The position numbers and the translations under genes were made by a program. Positions 21,070 to 32,179 of a stretch of 64,000 bases of DNA are shown one piece after another. Source of the stretch: Macrosoma leucophasiata (lineage: Eukaryota; Arthropoda; Insecta; Lepidoptera; Hedylidae); contig JAWQUS010000027.1 of assembly GCA_036365455.1 (NCBI GenBank), positions 15,426,501-15,490,500 of the forward strand. Direction: 5' to 3'. The notes under the pieces are model-generated. The model saw only the letters and a program-made list of their open reading frames with translations, did no database searches and was not told the origin of the DNA. Position 1 is the stretch's first letter, and every line of letters begins with the position of its first letter.

Positions 21070-21834
21070 AAACCTAAGGGTAGAAAAATTGGTTTGTGTA
21101 ACTTTGGTACACGAAAAGTTGGATAGATAAGTAACACATTGAAAACGGGCAACGAGTTTTTTTGGCACGACTTGTCGAAAGCGCCTGCCGACAAACAGAT
21201 GGACCTTGTAACTCGATGACAAGTGGAGGTTATTTCTTTATTAGAAGACAGTTTCTATAGATATAAATTGTTTGAATAGGTGTTGTTTTCCGTGTTATTA
21301 GTGGCTGATGTCTATTTAGCGAAGTTATATTTATCACTTTATTTTAGGTTTCATTCAGCTACACGCTAGGATAATTTCGTTGATGTTCTGAAGCTAACAC
21401 CTATTCTGAATGGAGAATTTAATATTTCTTGAGATGGTATTTTACGAGGAAATAGAAAATAGACTATAAATTTCATAAATTATGCGGCTTATAGATACTT
21501 TAATGCAGTAGAACAGTGTGATGATTGGGTTTCCATTTTCGTCAGCCCGTGGAACATTCTGAATTATTCTTTAAAAAAATGAAGTAAGAAAATAAGAATA
21601 AGTGAAGTGAATATTTCCTCATTGATGTCGATTTATATATCACACATGTTTAGAGTGAACCTGGTTGACGACGGTCCCAATCGCATGAAGTAGTCAATAT
21701 CAGCTATATTTACCTACATCAAAGCAGCTTTCACTCCAAAAGAGTGTTTTTTGGCTTACCTACTAAACTTTAGGAATTCAAAAATAGATAGTATAGATAG
21801 ATAGTATAGTACAGATAGTAGACCAGTCTACTCG
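21070..21834. other. Spacer, no feature recognised
   Basis: Includes a (GATA)n-like stretch near 21785-21810; nothing else supported. Confidence 0.5.
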
Positions 21835-21875
21835 TGACCACGGCTTTTGCATTATGGCCGAAACGTCGAGTGCCG
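21835..21875 (+). repeat. Penelope-like 3' UTR motif
   Basis: GACCACGGCTTTTGCATTAT then GGCCGAAACGTCGAG, a motif I associate with the 3' UTR of arthropod Penelope-like elements. Only this motif remains. Confidence 0.5.
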
Positions 21876-22408
21876 AGATAAATACTTCGATTAAAATAGT
21901 ACACGATTAAGTCCCGTTTACAATATAAAAATATGAATACAAATCGTGAAAGTTTAAAACAAGATATCACGTAGATGATGATAACGAAGTACGATGTCTT
22001 TGAACTCAAGAATCTGATGCTTTCATCTTTTGATCTCAAGACACTTGCTTACGCAGATCACCTAGTTTATGCCCCTTGACACTATAACACAATATCACAA
22101 AAATGTAGAAAAAATTGTTTGATTTACCGTCACAGCGTGCATGCACTTTTTTTTTCCATCACCTATGCAATAACAGACACCGTGTGCAGTTGTTGAAAAA
22201 AATCGAAACAGTGTAGTATGGGGAGAAGTAAGTACCTATTATTTATCTAGCTGTTCCGGATTATTAGTCGTTCTCAAAGTATCCCATTCTCCTTTACAGA
22301 TCTCTCCCAGTTTCAAATTTTATTGATGTCACTGAACACGATCTTAAATCACTGGGGAAGAAATGACGATTTTGGGTGACGAAGTTGTTTTTTCTGTTGT
22401 ATATTTAG

Positions 22409-22816
22409 AGGAGAATAACGGTAATGGTAACGTAACTTCACGCCTGTAATACCCGAAGGGGTAGGCAGAGGTAAATGCATGCATTCAAGCATACATGCAA
22501 ACACCCACGATTCGCCGGTTACGTTTTTTGCCCATGTAACAGGTGGCGAGCCTGTTGACATCTCCGGGCACATTACCAAACTTCAAGGTACTGGGAAATT
22601 TCCAGAAAATGGAAAAATCCCAATAGAACCAGAGATAATGGACTTTATACCATCATCTCTGAAAACCCCCTACCCGGGAATCGAACCCAGGACCTCAGCG
22701 TAGTAGTAGTGGCCTGCTACCACTAGGCTACCGAGGCAGTTACGGTAATGGTAATAATGAGAAAGATTCAGGAAACGCTTAAAGTACACAATGGAAATAA
22801 ATGTAAAGTGGATTAA
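22409..22816 (+). pseudogene. Damaged paralogue of the 17502 exon, split by a SINE
   Basis: AGGAGAATAACGGTAATGG continues, after the SINE and its duplicated target, with AATAATGAGAAAGATTCAGG and GTACACAATGGAAATAAATG. Without the insertion it aligns codon by codon with the segment at 17502-17580. A one-base loss after GGAAACGCT changes frame and the donor GTAAAA has become GTGGAT. Clearly not functional. Confidence 0.6.
22418..22754 (-). mobile_element. SINE-A with perfect 13-bp target duplication
   Basis: The element 22431-22741 (311 bp) is flanked by ACGGTAATGGTAA at 22418-22430 and 22742-22754. On the minus strand it starts ACTGCCTCGGTAGCCTAG and ends GGCGTGAAGTTACG. It lies inside the exon relic described above, so it is younger than the local duplication. 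Confidence 0.95.
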
Positions 22817-23055
22817 AACGACCGAACAAAGTTCTGTCGGGAAGGTTTTGCTCGTGTAAGCAAAAAAGGAAAATTAAGTACCTAAAGCAGATATTTAATA
22901 TTATATTAAAAAAAAAAATTGAGGAGAAAAAGTACAACTTACAACATACATTAATAAAAAATATGATTGGTTTTAACAACGCGAGTAAGATATGACAATG
23001 ATAAATGAAAGCGTGATATCAAACACATCAGTCTAAGCCTGGGCAGAGAATATGG

Positions 23056-23218
23056 CCTGGGTTACACCACACACCACGTTGATAATAGGCTCGCCAGCTC
23101 ACCACTGCATGGGACGAAACGAACCTGGAGAATCATAAGTGTGCATGTAGATCAGGTATACTTGAATGCATTCGTTTATCTCTGCCCAAGCCTTTTGGGA
23201 AACACAGGAGTCAAGTAA
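23056..23218 (+). repeat. Diverged SINE-A body
   Basis: AATAGGCTCGCCAGCTCACC, ATGGGACGAAACGAACCTGG, TTTATCTCTGCCCAAGCC. It lacks the tRNA-like head. Confidence 0.65.
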
Positions 23219-23554
23219 CCTACTTTATTTATTAATTTACTTTGTTTTGTTCAACCATTTCTTCAAATTGGTTTTTCAAGGTGTCAATTTTTACAAATAT
23301 TTTCTTTATTTTATTTGAAAGACTTTGCCACTGAGCGACTACATCGCCCTATTGAGAAATCAACGTACAAAAAAATATTCACATTAATTCAAACCTATTA
23401 CAAGTAAATTATATAATAACTTGGCTCTCTCTGATGTTGGTTCTGCCAACCAACTATTACTAAGGCCGATATCCATAGCTTTTTCAGAACTTAAATGTAG
23501 CCTTCTGTAGGTCGCGTTACGGACACACTCACAAAGAACGTGTTTATAAATATT

Positions 23555-23720
23555 TGTCAAGCAGCTATCGCGTCAAGGCGGGTACATTATTCAGGTTCAT
23601 TTCACAGCATGTTCGACATCAGACAATGTTCGCATTCCCGTTTTAAGCGTAAAATCATTATTGATACGCCTCATTTACACTGAAAAGGTTTGATTGATCA
23701 GAGCCACAAATTTATTGTTT
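23555..23720 (+). repeat. Right member of the local duplication
   Basis: CAGGTTCATTTCACAGCATG, CATTCCCGTTTTAAGCG, TTTACACTGAAAAGGTTTGA, corresponding to 18870-19065. Confidence 0.7.
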
Positions 23721-23724
23721 AGGT

Positions 23725-24460
23725 ATATGTAGCTTTTCATAAACATGTCTCTTATAATGACTTCACAACGAAACCATTCCTACCCTTATTACCTCACCCT
23801 CTTCTCAACCTTCCTTCCTTCGTGTGCTTTAATTGACTACTTACTGTGATAGTCGCGTCGTAAAAACATATAAGACTACTCACGGGCTAATGTAGTGGAC
23901 TGTTGAAAGGAATGGCGTGGCATTTTTAAGTATGTTCAGTTTCAATCAATAAAACCTTTGAAGCATAACAATCGTAGAACTCGAGTTAGTAGACGGTATG
24001 GAGTAGTAAATAATGTTCATTGTGTCGTGTTGATGTATATTATTTAATAGATTTATGCCCATGTATGCATGTTTGTGTCTTCACACCAAGTCCCGCAGTG
24101 CCGTTCTTTAACACAGTTCCTCTTCTACATACATTACCCTCTTCATGGATTCACGCCAATGCTGAAGACTTTTAACCACACCTACAAACAGTACTAGGCT
24201 CATTAAAATTTAGACACGATAGGTCAGGCTTGGTCTTTCTGGATTTCTGCAACGACTTTCATATGTATAGGTATCTGTTTTGTCATTCGCTCCTTCGACA
24301 TTATAGAGTACACGTTCATCCTTTTTACATGAGCGTACCATCAGAGCAAGCCGTTTTTCATATTTACGTTTTATACAGACTCTTACGCTTATTTACACAA
24401 AGCTTTCTTGAATTTTCATTTTGAACGCGATCAATTATCTTGATATGTATCTGTTTAAAA
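23725..24460. other. Spacer with weak LINE remains
   Basis: Around 24060-24180 CATGTATGCATGTTTGTGTC, CTTCTACATACATTACCCTC and GGTCAGGCTTGGTCTTTC faintly resemble the LINE remains at 51050-51150. No gene. Confidence 0.4.
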
Positions 24461-24462
24461 CT

Positions 24463-24745
24463 TTTTTTTAAGTAATTGAAGTTGCAAACAAGCATGTAGT
24501 TCACATTGATGTTAATGATGACTGCAGCCTATAGACACCCACACAAAGGCCAAGGTCAAAATTCAGATGCGTTACCACTCCTGAGGTCTCAGGTGTTATG
24601 CCTCTGTCCCGGAAATTACAAGGCCGTACATTACCACCTGACCGGAACACGATAGTGCTGAACACTACTATTTAGCGGCGAGTATATTAGGTAATGCGGT
24701 GGTGCCTACGCCCGCGAGCTCCGTCACTGGAGCTCTACCACCAGT
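24463..24745 (-). mobile_element. SINE-B copy
   Basis: Reverse orientation from TTTTTTTAAGTAATTGAAG to GAGCTCCGTCACTGGAGCTC then TACCACCAG. Complete apart from small changes. Confidence 0.9.
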
Positions 24746-25074
24746 GAGAAGACTTAATGATCGACTTAAGAAATGGGACAAAGAAAAGCGAAATTGATCA
24801 CCATGTCAGTCGCGTTATTTTGTAGGTATTAATGGGCTACAGTTACAGTAAAATGGAAATCACTGCATTATTGAATTTTGCGTTAATTAGTGCTAGTGTT
24901 ACGGTTTAATGGCAATTAACCTATGGTAATATATAACATTAAATGGTAATTTTTAAGTGTAGGTAACACTTAGCCTCCTGCAATACACCAAGCGACGGAA
25001 CGAAACCGATGGAGACAGCTGGTTGACAGAATCAAAAGGAGCCACGATCCTCAGCGACTGAGGGGAACGACTAA

Positions 25075-25099
25075 AGAGAGAGAGAGAGAGAGAGAGAGA
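25075..25099. repeat. (GA)n microsatellite
   Basis: About 12 GA units next to the palindromic MITE at 25107. Confidence 0.95.
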
Positions 25100-25106
25100 A
25101 CACTTA

Positions 25107-25256
25107 GCCTGGGTTGCACCACGATATTTGTTAAAGTTAAAGTTATTGTTACATTTCACATCCTTCTCTAACGTATGGCAATCTGTTAAAGTTAGAGAGG
25201 GATGTTAAATGTTACAATAATTTTAACTTTAACAAATATCGTGATGCAACCCAGGC
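25107..25256. mobile_element. Palindromic MITE with TTA target duplication
   Basis: The clearest copy: 150 bp, nearly all self-complementary, from GCCTGGGTTGCACCACGATA to its inverted complement, flanked by TTA at 25104-25106 and 25257-25259. Non-autonomous; PIF/Harbinger affiliation is inferred from the 3-bp TWA duplication. Confidence 0.9.
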
Positions 25257-25259
25257 TTA

Positions 25260-25910
25260 GAAGTAAAATGTTGTTTTTACCTAATTTTATATATGCGGTT
25301 CTTTACTAGCTGCTTACAAACCGTCAATGTAGAACAGATATCATCCACATTAATACTTGCATGGAACAAAAAGACTAAGAAAGCCTTGCCACTTACATTA
25401 CGGCTTATAGTTTAACAACCAATGATAATGAGGAAAATGTTTTCCATTATTTATTTTCCTGTTGTTATTGGGAATAGTTAGCAATAAGAACCCAAAGCAT
25501 TTCATATAAGATAACATACCATATGACAAAACTTATAAAACGGTTAGCCAAATTGTCAAAGCTGAGGTGCATTTATCTGTTTTTTTTTATACGTCCCAAT
25601 TTTATGCGGTCGTAAATATCAAATATTATACGACGTACTATTTTGCCGAGCTATAAAATCTTTTGTCCAGCCAGTTTCTAACGATGTGACGCAATAGAAC
25701 AGTGGCTAATTACCTTTTAATGGTATTTTTGTCTACATACACAGCAATTTCAATTATCCGTAACAGTAAGTAGTAGGTAGTAAATATAATAATGACTTAC
25801 ATACATACCTACTTTACGTAATTTCTCTCATTTTTATTTACTTATTTATTCTTTTTTCATTTAAATGGGTTTAATATAATTAATTTAAAGAATATTATAA
25901 CACTATTTTA
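25260..25910. other. Spacer, no feature recognised
   Basis: AT-rich, nothing supported. Confidence 0.5.
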
Positions 25911-25911
25911 C

Positions 25912-26197
25912 TGGTGGTAGAGCTCCAGTGACGGAGCTCGCGGGCGTAGGCACCACCGCATTACCTAATATACTTTCCGCTAAATGGTAGTGTTCAGCAC
26001 TATCGTGTTCCGGTCAGGTGGTATTGTACGGTCCTGTAATGTCCCGCACAGAGGCATAACACCTTGGGCCTCACAAGTGGTAACGCATCTGCATTTTGAC
26101 CTTGGTCGTTGTGCAACTGCTTAAAGGCTGCAGTCATCACTTAACATCAATGTGAACTGCATGCTTGTTTACCACTTCAATTACATAAAAAAACACT
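25912..26197 (+). mobile_element. SINE-B, full length (GTGACGGAGCTC head)
   Basis: ACTGGTGGTAGAGCTCCAGT to CAATTACATAAAAAAAC. All family blocks present in order: head inverted repeat, ACCACCGCATTACCTAATAT, CAGCACTATCGTGTTCCGGT, GCATCTGCATTTTGACCTT, ACATCAATGTGAACTGCATG, A-rich end. Confidence 0.93.
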
Positions 26198-26267
26198 TCA
26201 CTAAACTACGTATTAAGTACTCCAATATAACTATAATTTGTTATTATTTAAATTTTGATGATTAATT

Positions 26268-26556
26268 TACTGGTGGTAGAGTTCCAGTGCAGGAGCTCGA
26301 GGGCGTAGGCACCACCGCATTACCTAATTTATCTGCCGTTAAATGGTAGTGTACAGCACTATCGTGTTCCGGTTAGTAATGTATGGCCCCGTAATAACTA
26401 TCACAGAAAGAAAACAACTAAGATCGAATTCTCAGGGGTGGCAACGCATCAGCATTTTGACCTCTGGTCTTTCTGTGGGTGTCTATAGGCTGCAGTTATC
26501 ACACAACATCAATGTGAACTGCATGCTTGTTTGCCACCTTAATTACATTAAAAAAT
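26268..26556 (+). mobile_element. SINE-B, variant head (GTGCAGGAGCTCGAGG)
   Basis: ACTGGTGGTAGAGTTCCAGT to the A-run after CCTTAATTACAT. It shares the head variant with the inverted copy at 27424-27713, so the two belong to one subfamily. Confidence 0.9.
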
Positions 26557-26599
26557 CTATTACCTATAAATTTGTCCATACATTATGCCACTAAGCAGG

Positions 26600-27420
26600 G
26601 ACGGCCTATTATTATTTATTGGCGTTTAAGGCATACAGTTCAATTTTGATCATATTACGACGTAGGAATCTTCAAAGATATGCAAATAGGCTCGGTGGTG
26701 ATCTTATCAATTCAGCCAAAGCGACTTTTCCCAGTGACATGAATAAAGTATTTGATTCGGCTTGGGATATGTTTGAAGTAACATATTGAATAGCTTTTTT
26801 ACCCGTGGTTTGAAGTTTGCAGGATTATTCAGGAACCAACTGGATGTGCCCGACGTCAAATAAATGTACCTATTGTCATAGAAGTATCAAGCGGGTACGT
26901 CTACACTCACAGAATACATAACACGAGTAGTCCATATTTTCTCGAAAAATGTATGCCTGCAGTGAATTTGAAAAAAAAAAACAACTAAATGGAACGATTT
27001 CGTCCGATTAGTATCTACTTACAATATGGATGTTGATTTAATATTACGGGCTTAGCGTAGTGATCGCAAAAGAAAAAATATTACATTCGAATGATTTCGC
27101 GTTAGTTGAAATGTTAACAAACATGTTGGTTTCAAGCAAACTGTCCAAGTTTAACTGATTTGTAGATAAATATTGTAAGTCTCTATTCTTGGTACTTGCC
27201 TGTATACTTTTCTATGTATTGATAATTACACTCACGGCCATGATGGAGAAGCCAGTGCCAACAGCACTGACAGAATCTGTGGAGTGAGACAGAGTGAGCG
27301 TTTGGCGGGAGGGAGAAATCGAGTATATTTTTGACAGAACAAATTATGAAAAATTAAATTTGATATAGAAATAATAGGAACAGTCGCGTTCACTTTTACA
27401 GCCACTAATCGTTTCTGTTT
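26600..27420. other. Segment between two inverted SINE-B copies
   Basis: No ORF or repeat recognised. It is enclosed by closely related SINE-B copies in opposite orientation. Confidence 0.5.
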
Positions 27421-27423
27421 GAT

Positions 27424-27713
27424 TTTTTTTATGTTACTAAGGTGACAAGCATGCATACAGTTCACATTGATGTTAAGTGATAATAGCAGCCTATAGACAC
27501 TTACAAAACCAGAGGTCAAAATGCAGATGCATTGCCACCCTGAGACCTTAGATGTTGTGTCTCCGTGATAGCTAATAGCTATCACGGGGCCATACATTAC
27601 CATCTAACCGGAACACGATAGTGCTGAACACTACCATTTAGCGGCAGATAGATTAGGTAATGCGGTGGTGCCTACGCCCTCGAGCTCCTGCACTGGAACT
27701 CTACCACTAGTAA
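27424..27713 (-). mobile_element. SINE-B, variant head, inverted
   Basis: Reverse orientation from TTTTTTTATGTTACTAAGG to CTCGAGCTCCTGCACTGGAA then CTCTACCACTAG. Contains a private 11-bp inverted repeat at 27563-27587. Confidence 0.9.
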
Positions 27714-27719
27714 AATGCA

Positions 27720-29685
27720 GGCTATGCAGGTTGCTGTTTACTGACGTATGTATTTATTTCGATACGCATGTTCACACGAACATACCGTCGGTCTAGTGGA
27801 CAAACCTTACCCATACCCGCCGTAACGAATTCTTGTGTGAGAGTTGGAGAGTTATACTTTTCAGCTTTATACAACCTTAGTAATATTATTTTATATATGT
27901 TAATATATAGGTATGTAGATACTTTACGTACTCGTATTTATGTTCCTCATAATATTAGCCAGTGCTAAATTTATACATCTTTCTCGTTTCAAATTCTATT
28001 GAGTTATTTAATATCCCTGCACCTCTTCGTTGACTTTCTGCTCTACTCACTGGTTGACTGGGAGATAATGCCTAGGGGCATTAAGTCCGCCATATGTACT
28101 TCTCATGTGCATTTAAGTATAAATAAGAACATATAAATAAACCTTCTACAGCTTTCTAAAAAGTAGTTTTGCTTAAGCATTGTGTGTCACGCAGTCCGTA
28201 CAATACGCGCAAAACCTAAAGCCAAGCACTGAGTGAAGTTGTCTGCGTAACGGCGTAAATTTTGCCTCAGATTTGTAGCTCGAGACGACCACACAGACGA
28301 GAAAGAAAGCTTTAATGTTGGCCTGATGTAAGCGAACTACTGCCATATTTTTTTCCCCGCATCGCCTCTGTTCTACAAAATCGCCCTCTTCTCAGCGACT
28401 TGTAGTACTAGCTTCAGGGACGTATTTAAGCTTTGCGCGCACTGTAGGTACTAACTTATCCTGGACAATCATGAAAAAGAATCTCTAAAATGAAACAGTT
28501 CAAATTTAATTAAAAATAAAAACTGTATAGATTCCAACACAACTTGTATAATTTCCTAAAAGCTCACACAAAGGACTAAGCTCATCCAGAGAATATACAT
28601 TATTGTATAACGACTTAGTGGGTTAGTGGTTCACATTTCCTTGACGAAGTTAGAGATGTGTGTTCGCATGTGCGAATTCCCATTTCGAATTCACATTTGG
28701 CAGCTAATTTTGCAATTCTATTTTATGTTAAAAGATTTATTAGACTTAAATAGGAGAAGTAAGGAGTCGAGCTTGCTTTTCCTACACGCTGTGTGTTGGT
28801 TATCGTCTTATCGAGTTTCTACACGATTTCTCTCTACAATTCTCTAACTTAAGTAGAATTTGTCCCTTTTAGCACTGTCCCCTTCGATTTTTTGCTGGGG
28901 GAAATAACTAGCAATGTTTCCTAGTAGCAGTGATGCCAACTTAGCTACTTTATAGCTAGCTCTAGTTATTTGTCGAGGTCACACAGCAATTTTTTTATAA
29001 AATTTGTAGCTTTTATTAGCTACTTTTTTTCACAAGACGGAAAAACTTTCAAAAATAAACTATTTATTTAATATTCGTATACTGTACGTATATACATTGG
29101 AAAATATCGATTGATATTTGGTTTAGCTTTATAACGGCAAAACATCCCGCTGGATAGAAAACAAGATTATACGTCATTTTTAGCTAAACAATGAAGGTAC
29201 ATGACGTAACAGAAATACTTCATCTGTGAAAATTTCAAGTGTCTTGCTAACACGATTCATGCCTGGTGACAGACAGACGGACTTAGTAATAGGGATTTCA
29301 TCCTTGGGTAGCGAATCCTAAAAAGCTGATAAAGGTCAGTCCTGTCGGTTGATATCTTCACAAAATTCATTTCATTACATTGGCACGTGATATTTGCCAC
29401 AGTAAGAAGTTTATCAAGATGGTATTTGGATAAGCTGGTCTAGAACAAAATGTAGCCAGCAATATCGCTCTCGTTCAATCGTAATTAAGCCGATTCTGTT
29501 ACACTGTGGTAGGTACCTAATATTATATAAACCTAACACTTGCTGCTGCCCGCGGCTTCGCTCGCTTGGATGTCGTTTTTGACCTGAATAACATGTCATG
29601 CATACCGAATTATTTTACATGAGATGGGGATGCGAACTTCTATTTCTCTTTGTGAAATTCAAAGTTATTATTGATGAATAGAAAA
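27720..29685. other. Two kilobases with only repeat scraps
   Basis: At 29170-29330 TCTGTGAAAATTTCAAGTG and TGGTGACAGACAGACGGAC are a short piece of the repeat at 57300-57440. At 29545 CTGCTGCCCGCGGCTTCGCT is another common lepidopteran repeat end. No gene is supported. Confidence 0.5.
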
Positions 29686-29688
29686 TTA

Positions 29689-31208
29689 AGTAGGGTAAGT
29701 TGTTGAACAGTGAACCAACCTTTTTTCTAAGTCGCATAACTTACTACAAAATAAAGCTAAGAATTTGGTTCTGGTATTATCGTTTAGGTAATTTTATAAG
29801 GTTTCTCTATTTTAAGTTAAAAAATGACGGAGGATTGAAACTAAGACCATAAAGGGCATTTAAAAAAAAAAATTTGGCTCACTGTGTACTATGGGTAGTT
29901 TACACCACCCGCATTTCAACAATGAACCATAGTTTCAGTACGTGTAAATATTGCTTATATTCATGAGAAGAAACCACGATTTTTTAAAATAATTTAGTAT
30001 TATTTATTTTTGTCATGCAAAATACAAATAAGAAACGATTCTTCTAACAAAATAAACATCTTAAACATATTTATCGATATTTATTTTTTTAATTAGTTTT
30101 GTATTCAGAAGTTACCTACTAAAATTAAATAATGTTAAATTTGTCATAATTCAATAAACAATCAGTCTTTTCGATAGTATTATAATAAACATTCTTCATT
30201 TAAAGAACCGCAGAAAATAAACAATAAACACAAGATATCCATAATTATTACAACTTAAATTAATAATTTAAGACTTTTAATACTTTGGTTCTCAGGTATT
30301 ACCCACTATAAAGTTATCATGTTTAACATTTTAAATAGTTAAAAATCATATTTTTCATCAACATCAATCTACCGAATAGAAAATAACACATAAATATGTG
30401 TCAAATTAAATATAACCCGCTAATTGATCTTTTTCCCATGAGCTTGGCATTTTAATGCCATTAAAGTTTGCCATTTCGTACGCCACCTTCCGATATTCTT
30501 TGACGGTTAACCCGTAGAACATTAGCGCACAGTCCTTGTAATATATATATGTTCATGTTCTTGAGTAAATACCATGTTCACGTTTGTTTTTCGCATAACG
30601 GCGCAATGAAGGGTATGGAATTTTACAGGTTTTAGCCGCCGTTCTAATTGAGATACCAGTTTCATTTCAGTTGCATTTTTAAAGCCGACAACATATCCTC
30701 TTTTGTGTGCTTTCCAATTTTACGTGGATTATTTTTTGGTCTTGGCATCCTAAAACAAATAAAAATAATATTTTTTAACGATATTATCAATGAACAGAAA
30801 ATCTCGTACACAGTGAACCGGTGGTTCACTGTTCAATACAAACACTACGTAATGAATAATATTTAAAAAATACGTCAGACACGAAATTGTCACGAAGCAA
30901 TGTTCGTCAATTACGCCTAAAACTACAACAATATTAACTACATAAAGCTTTGATCTTATGATTAATAACAAAAAATATAAAAACCGGAACATTTACTTGA
31001 CAATACAATGAATTTTTGGCGGAAAACAAACATGTCACTGTCACACGTCATGCACTAGCCGCGGCCGCCGGCTCAATACGGGATAGAGGAAGGGTGCGCA
31101 CGAGGCAAGTTTTAATACGACTGTTCGAACTGGCAACATCTCATTTTTTCAAATATGGCGGTGGCTCAGTGTATCTGGTAGGTTCACTGTTCAACAACCG
31201 ACCCTACC
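29689..31208 (-). mobile_element. pogo/Tigger-type DNA transposon, dead and shortened
   Basis: Terminal inverted repeats of about 34 bp: left AGTAGGGTAAGTTGTTGAAC then AGTGAACC; right, inverted, GGTAGGGTCGGTTGTTGAAC then AGTGAACC. TA flanks both ends (29687-29688, 31209-31210). Total 1520 bp. It contains a broken transposase start on the minus strand (next entry) but no DDE catalytic region that I can read. A TIR scrap of the same type, GGTTCACTGTTCAACA, is at 47140-47195. Confidence 0.8.
30430..30750 (-). pseudogene. pogo/Tigger transposase N-terminal remnant
   Basis: Minus strand. It starts MPRPKNNPRKIGKHTKEDML then SALK; after a frameshift GISIRTAAKTCKIPYPSLRR then YAKNKREHG; after another break MFYGLTVKEYRKVAYEMANF then NGIKMPSSWEKDQ. 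The middle part is a typical Pipsqueak/CENP-B-type helix-turn-helix, and the last part the second DNA-binding region seen in pogo-superfamily proteins. At least two frameshifts and a stop make it non-functional. Confidence 0.75.
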
Positions 31209-31209
31209 T

Positions 31210-32178
31210 AAATTCGTACAAACTTGCGAGCGCCTTTAGATCTCTTTAATCCGGTTCTGTCGCGAAATCCGTCGTCGAGACAGCTCGTTATTATACTCGT
31301 ATATTCTCTGTCAGCAGGGCGTAGATATAATATATAATATTTTTATCTTGTATGTATTGTAAGTGTATCTCCGAAATCTATATCAGTCTAATGAAATTAA
31401 TATTTGCCAGTGTAAAATTTTAACTGTTTAATTATAAATAAATAAGCAGGTAACTCAAACATAAGAATAATCAAAAATTCAAGATAAACAAATTAAAAAA
31501 AAATGAGGTCGGGGTACGTCAGGAACACAAACGAAGTTCCTTACAAAACAGACAAATGATTAAATCGATTACATTTTCCTTTTTGAAGTCTATAAAAAAT
31601 AAACAAACAGATAACAATATTATTACGTGTAAATTTACTACTATAACTATAATAATCTAGTTACCGTAGAATCCATAAATTATAATAATGAAGTGCTAAT
31701 ACTAACAGTATATCCGTTTGGATATTTTTAGTAATATGGCCGGTATGTATAAACAACTGAAGATGAAAGGTCTCCCACGTTGTTGAGACATTGATTTACA
31801 AAAATTAAAAGACGTTTCTTTATTACTCATCTACCTAGTTGAAAGTATTTTGTTACTTGAAATAACGTTGAGTTCCTGTAGCCGCGCAGTACCTGAAAAA
31901 ATTTATTGTAGATATCTACCCATAACTTTTGACGTAATAACGTTTGAATCGATAAATGCCATCTGCACGCACGAAAAAGTTTCACGTTCCACCTGAGCCG
32001 AAATATTTGTTTACTGTGGTGCAAGCGAGAGCGCGGAACAAGCGTAGAGAGACATGATCGGCTTAAGCGTTCGGTTTGTGACGCATATTTTCTTATGTTT
32101 TCACGTAAAATTATTGTCCGTAAACCGACTTTACAGATCACCATTACTTTTCTCAATAAATTTGTTTTTCGAAGGATT
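31210..32178. other. Spacer, no feature recognised
   Basis: Very AT-rich, nothing supported. Confidence 0.5.
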
Positions 32179-32179
32179 A

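Noticed and set aside
27232..27603. 123-codon minus-strand open frame
   Set aside because: Largely covers a SINE-B; similar small frames appear in other SINE-B copies (e.g. 26343-26594).
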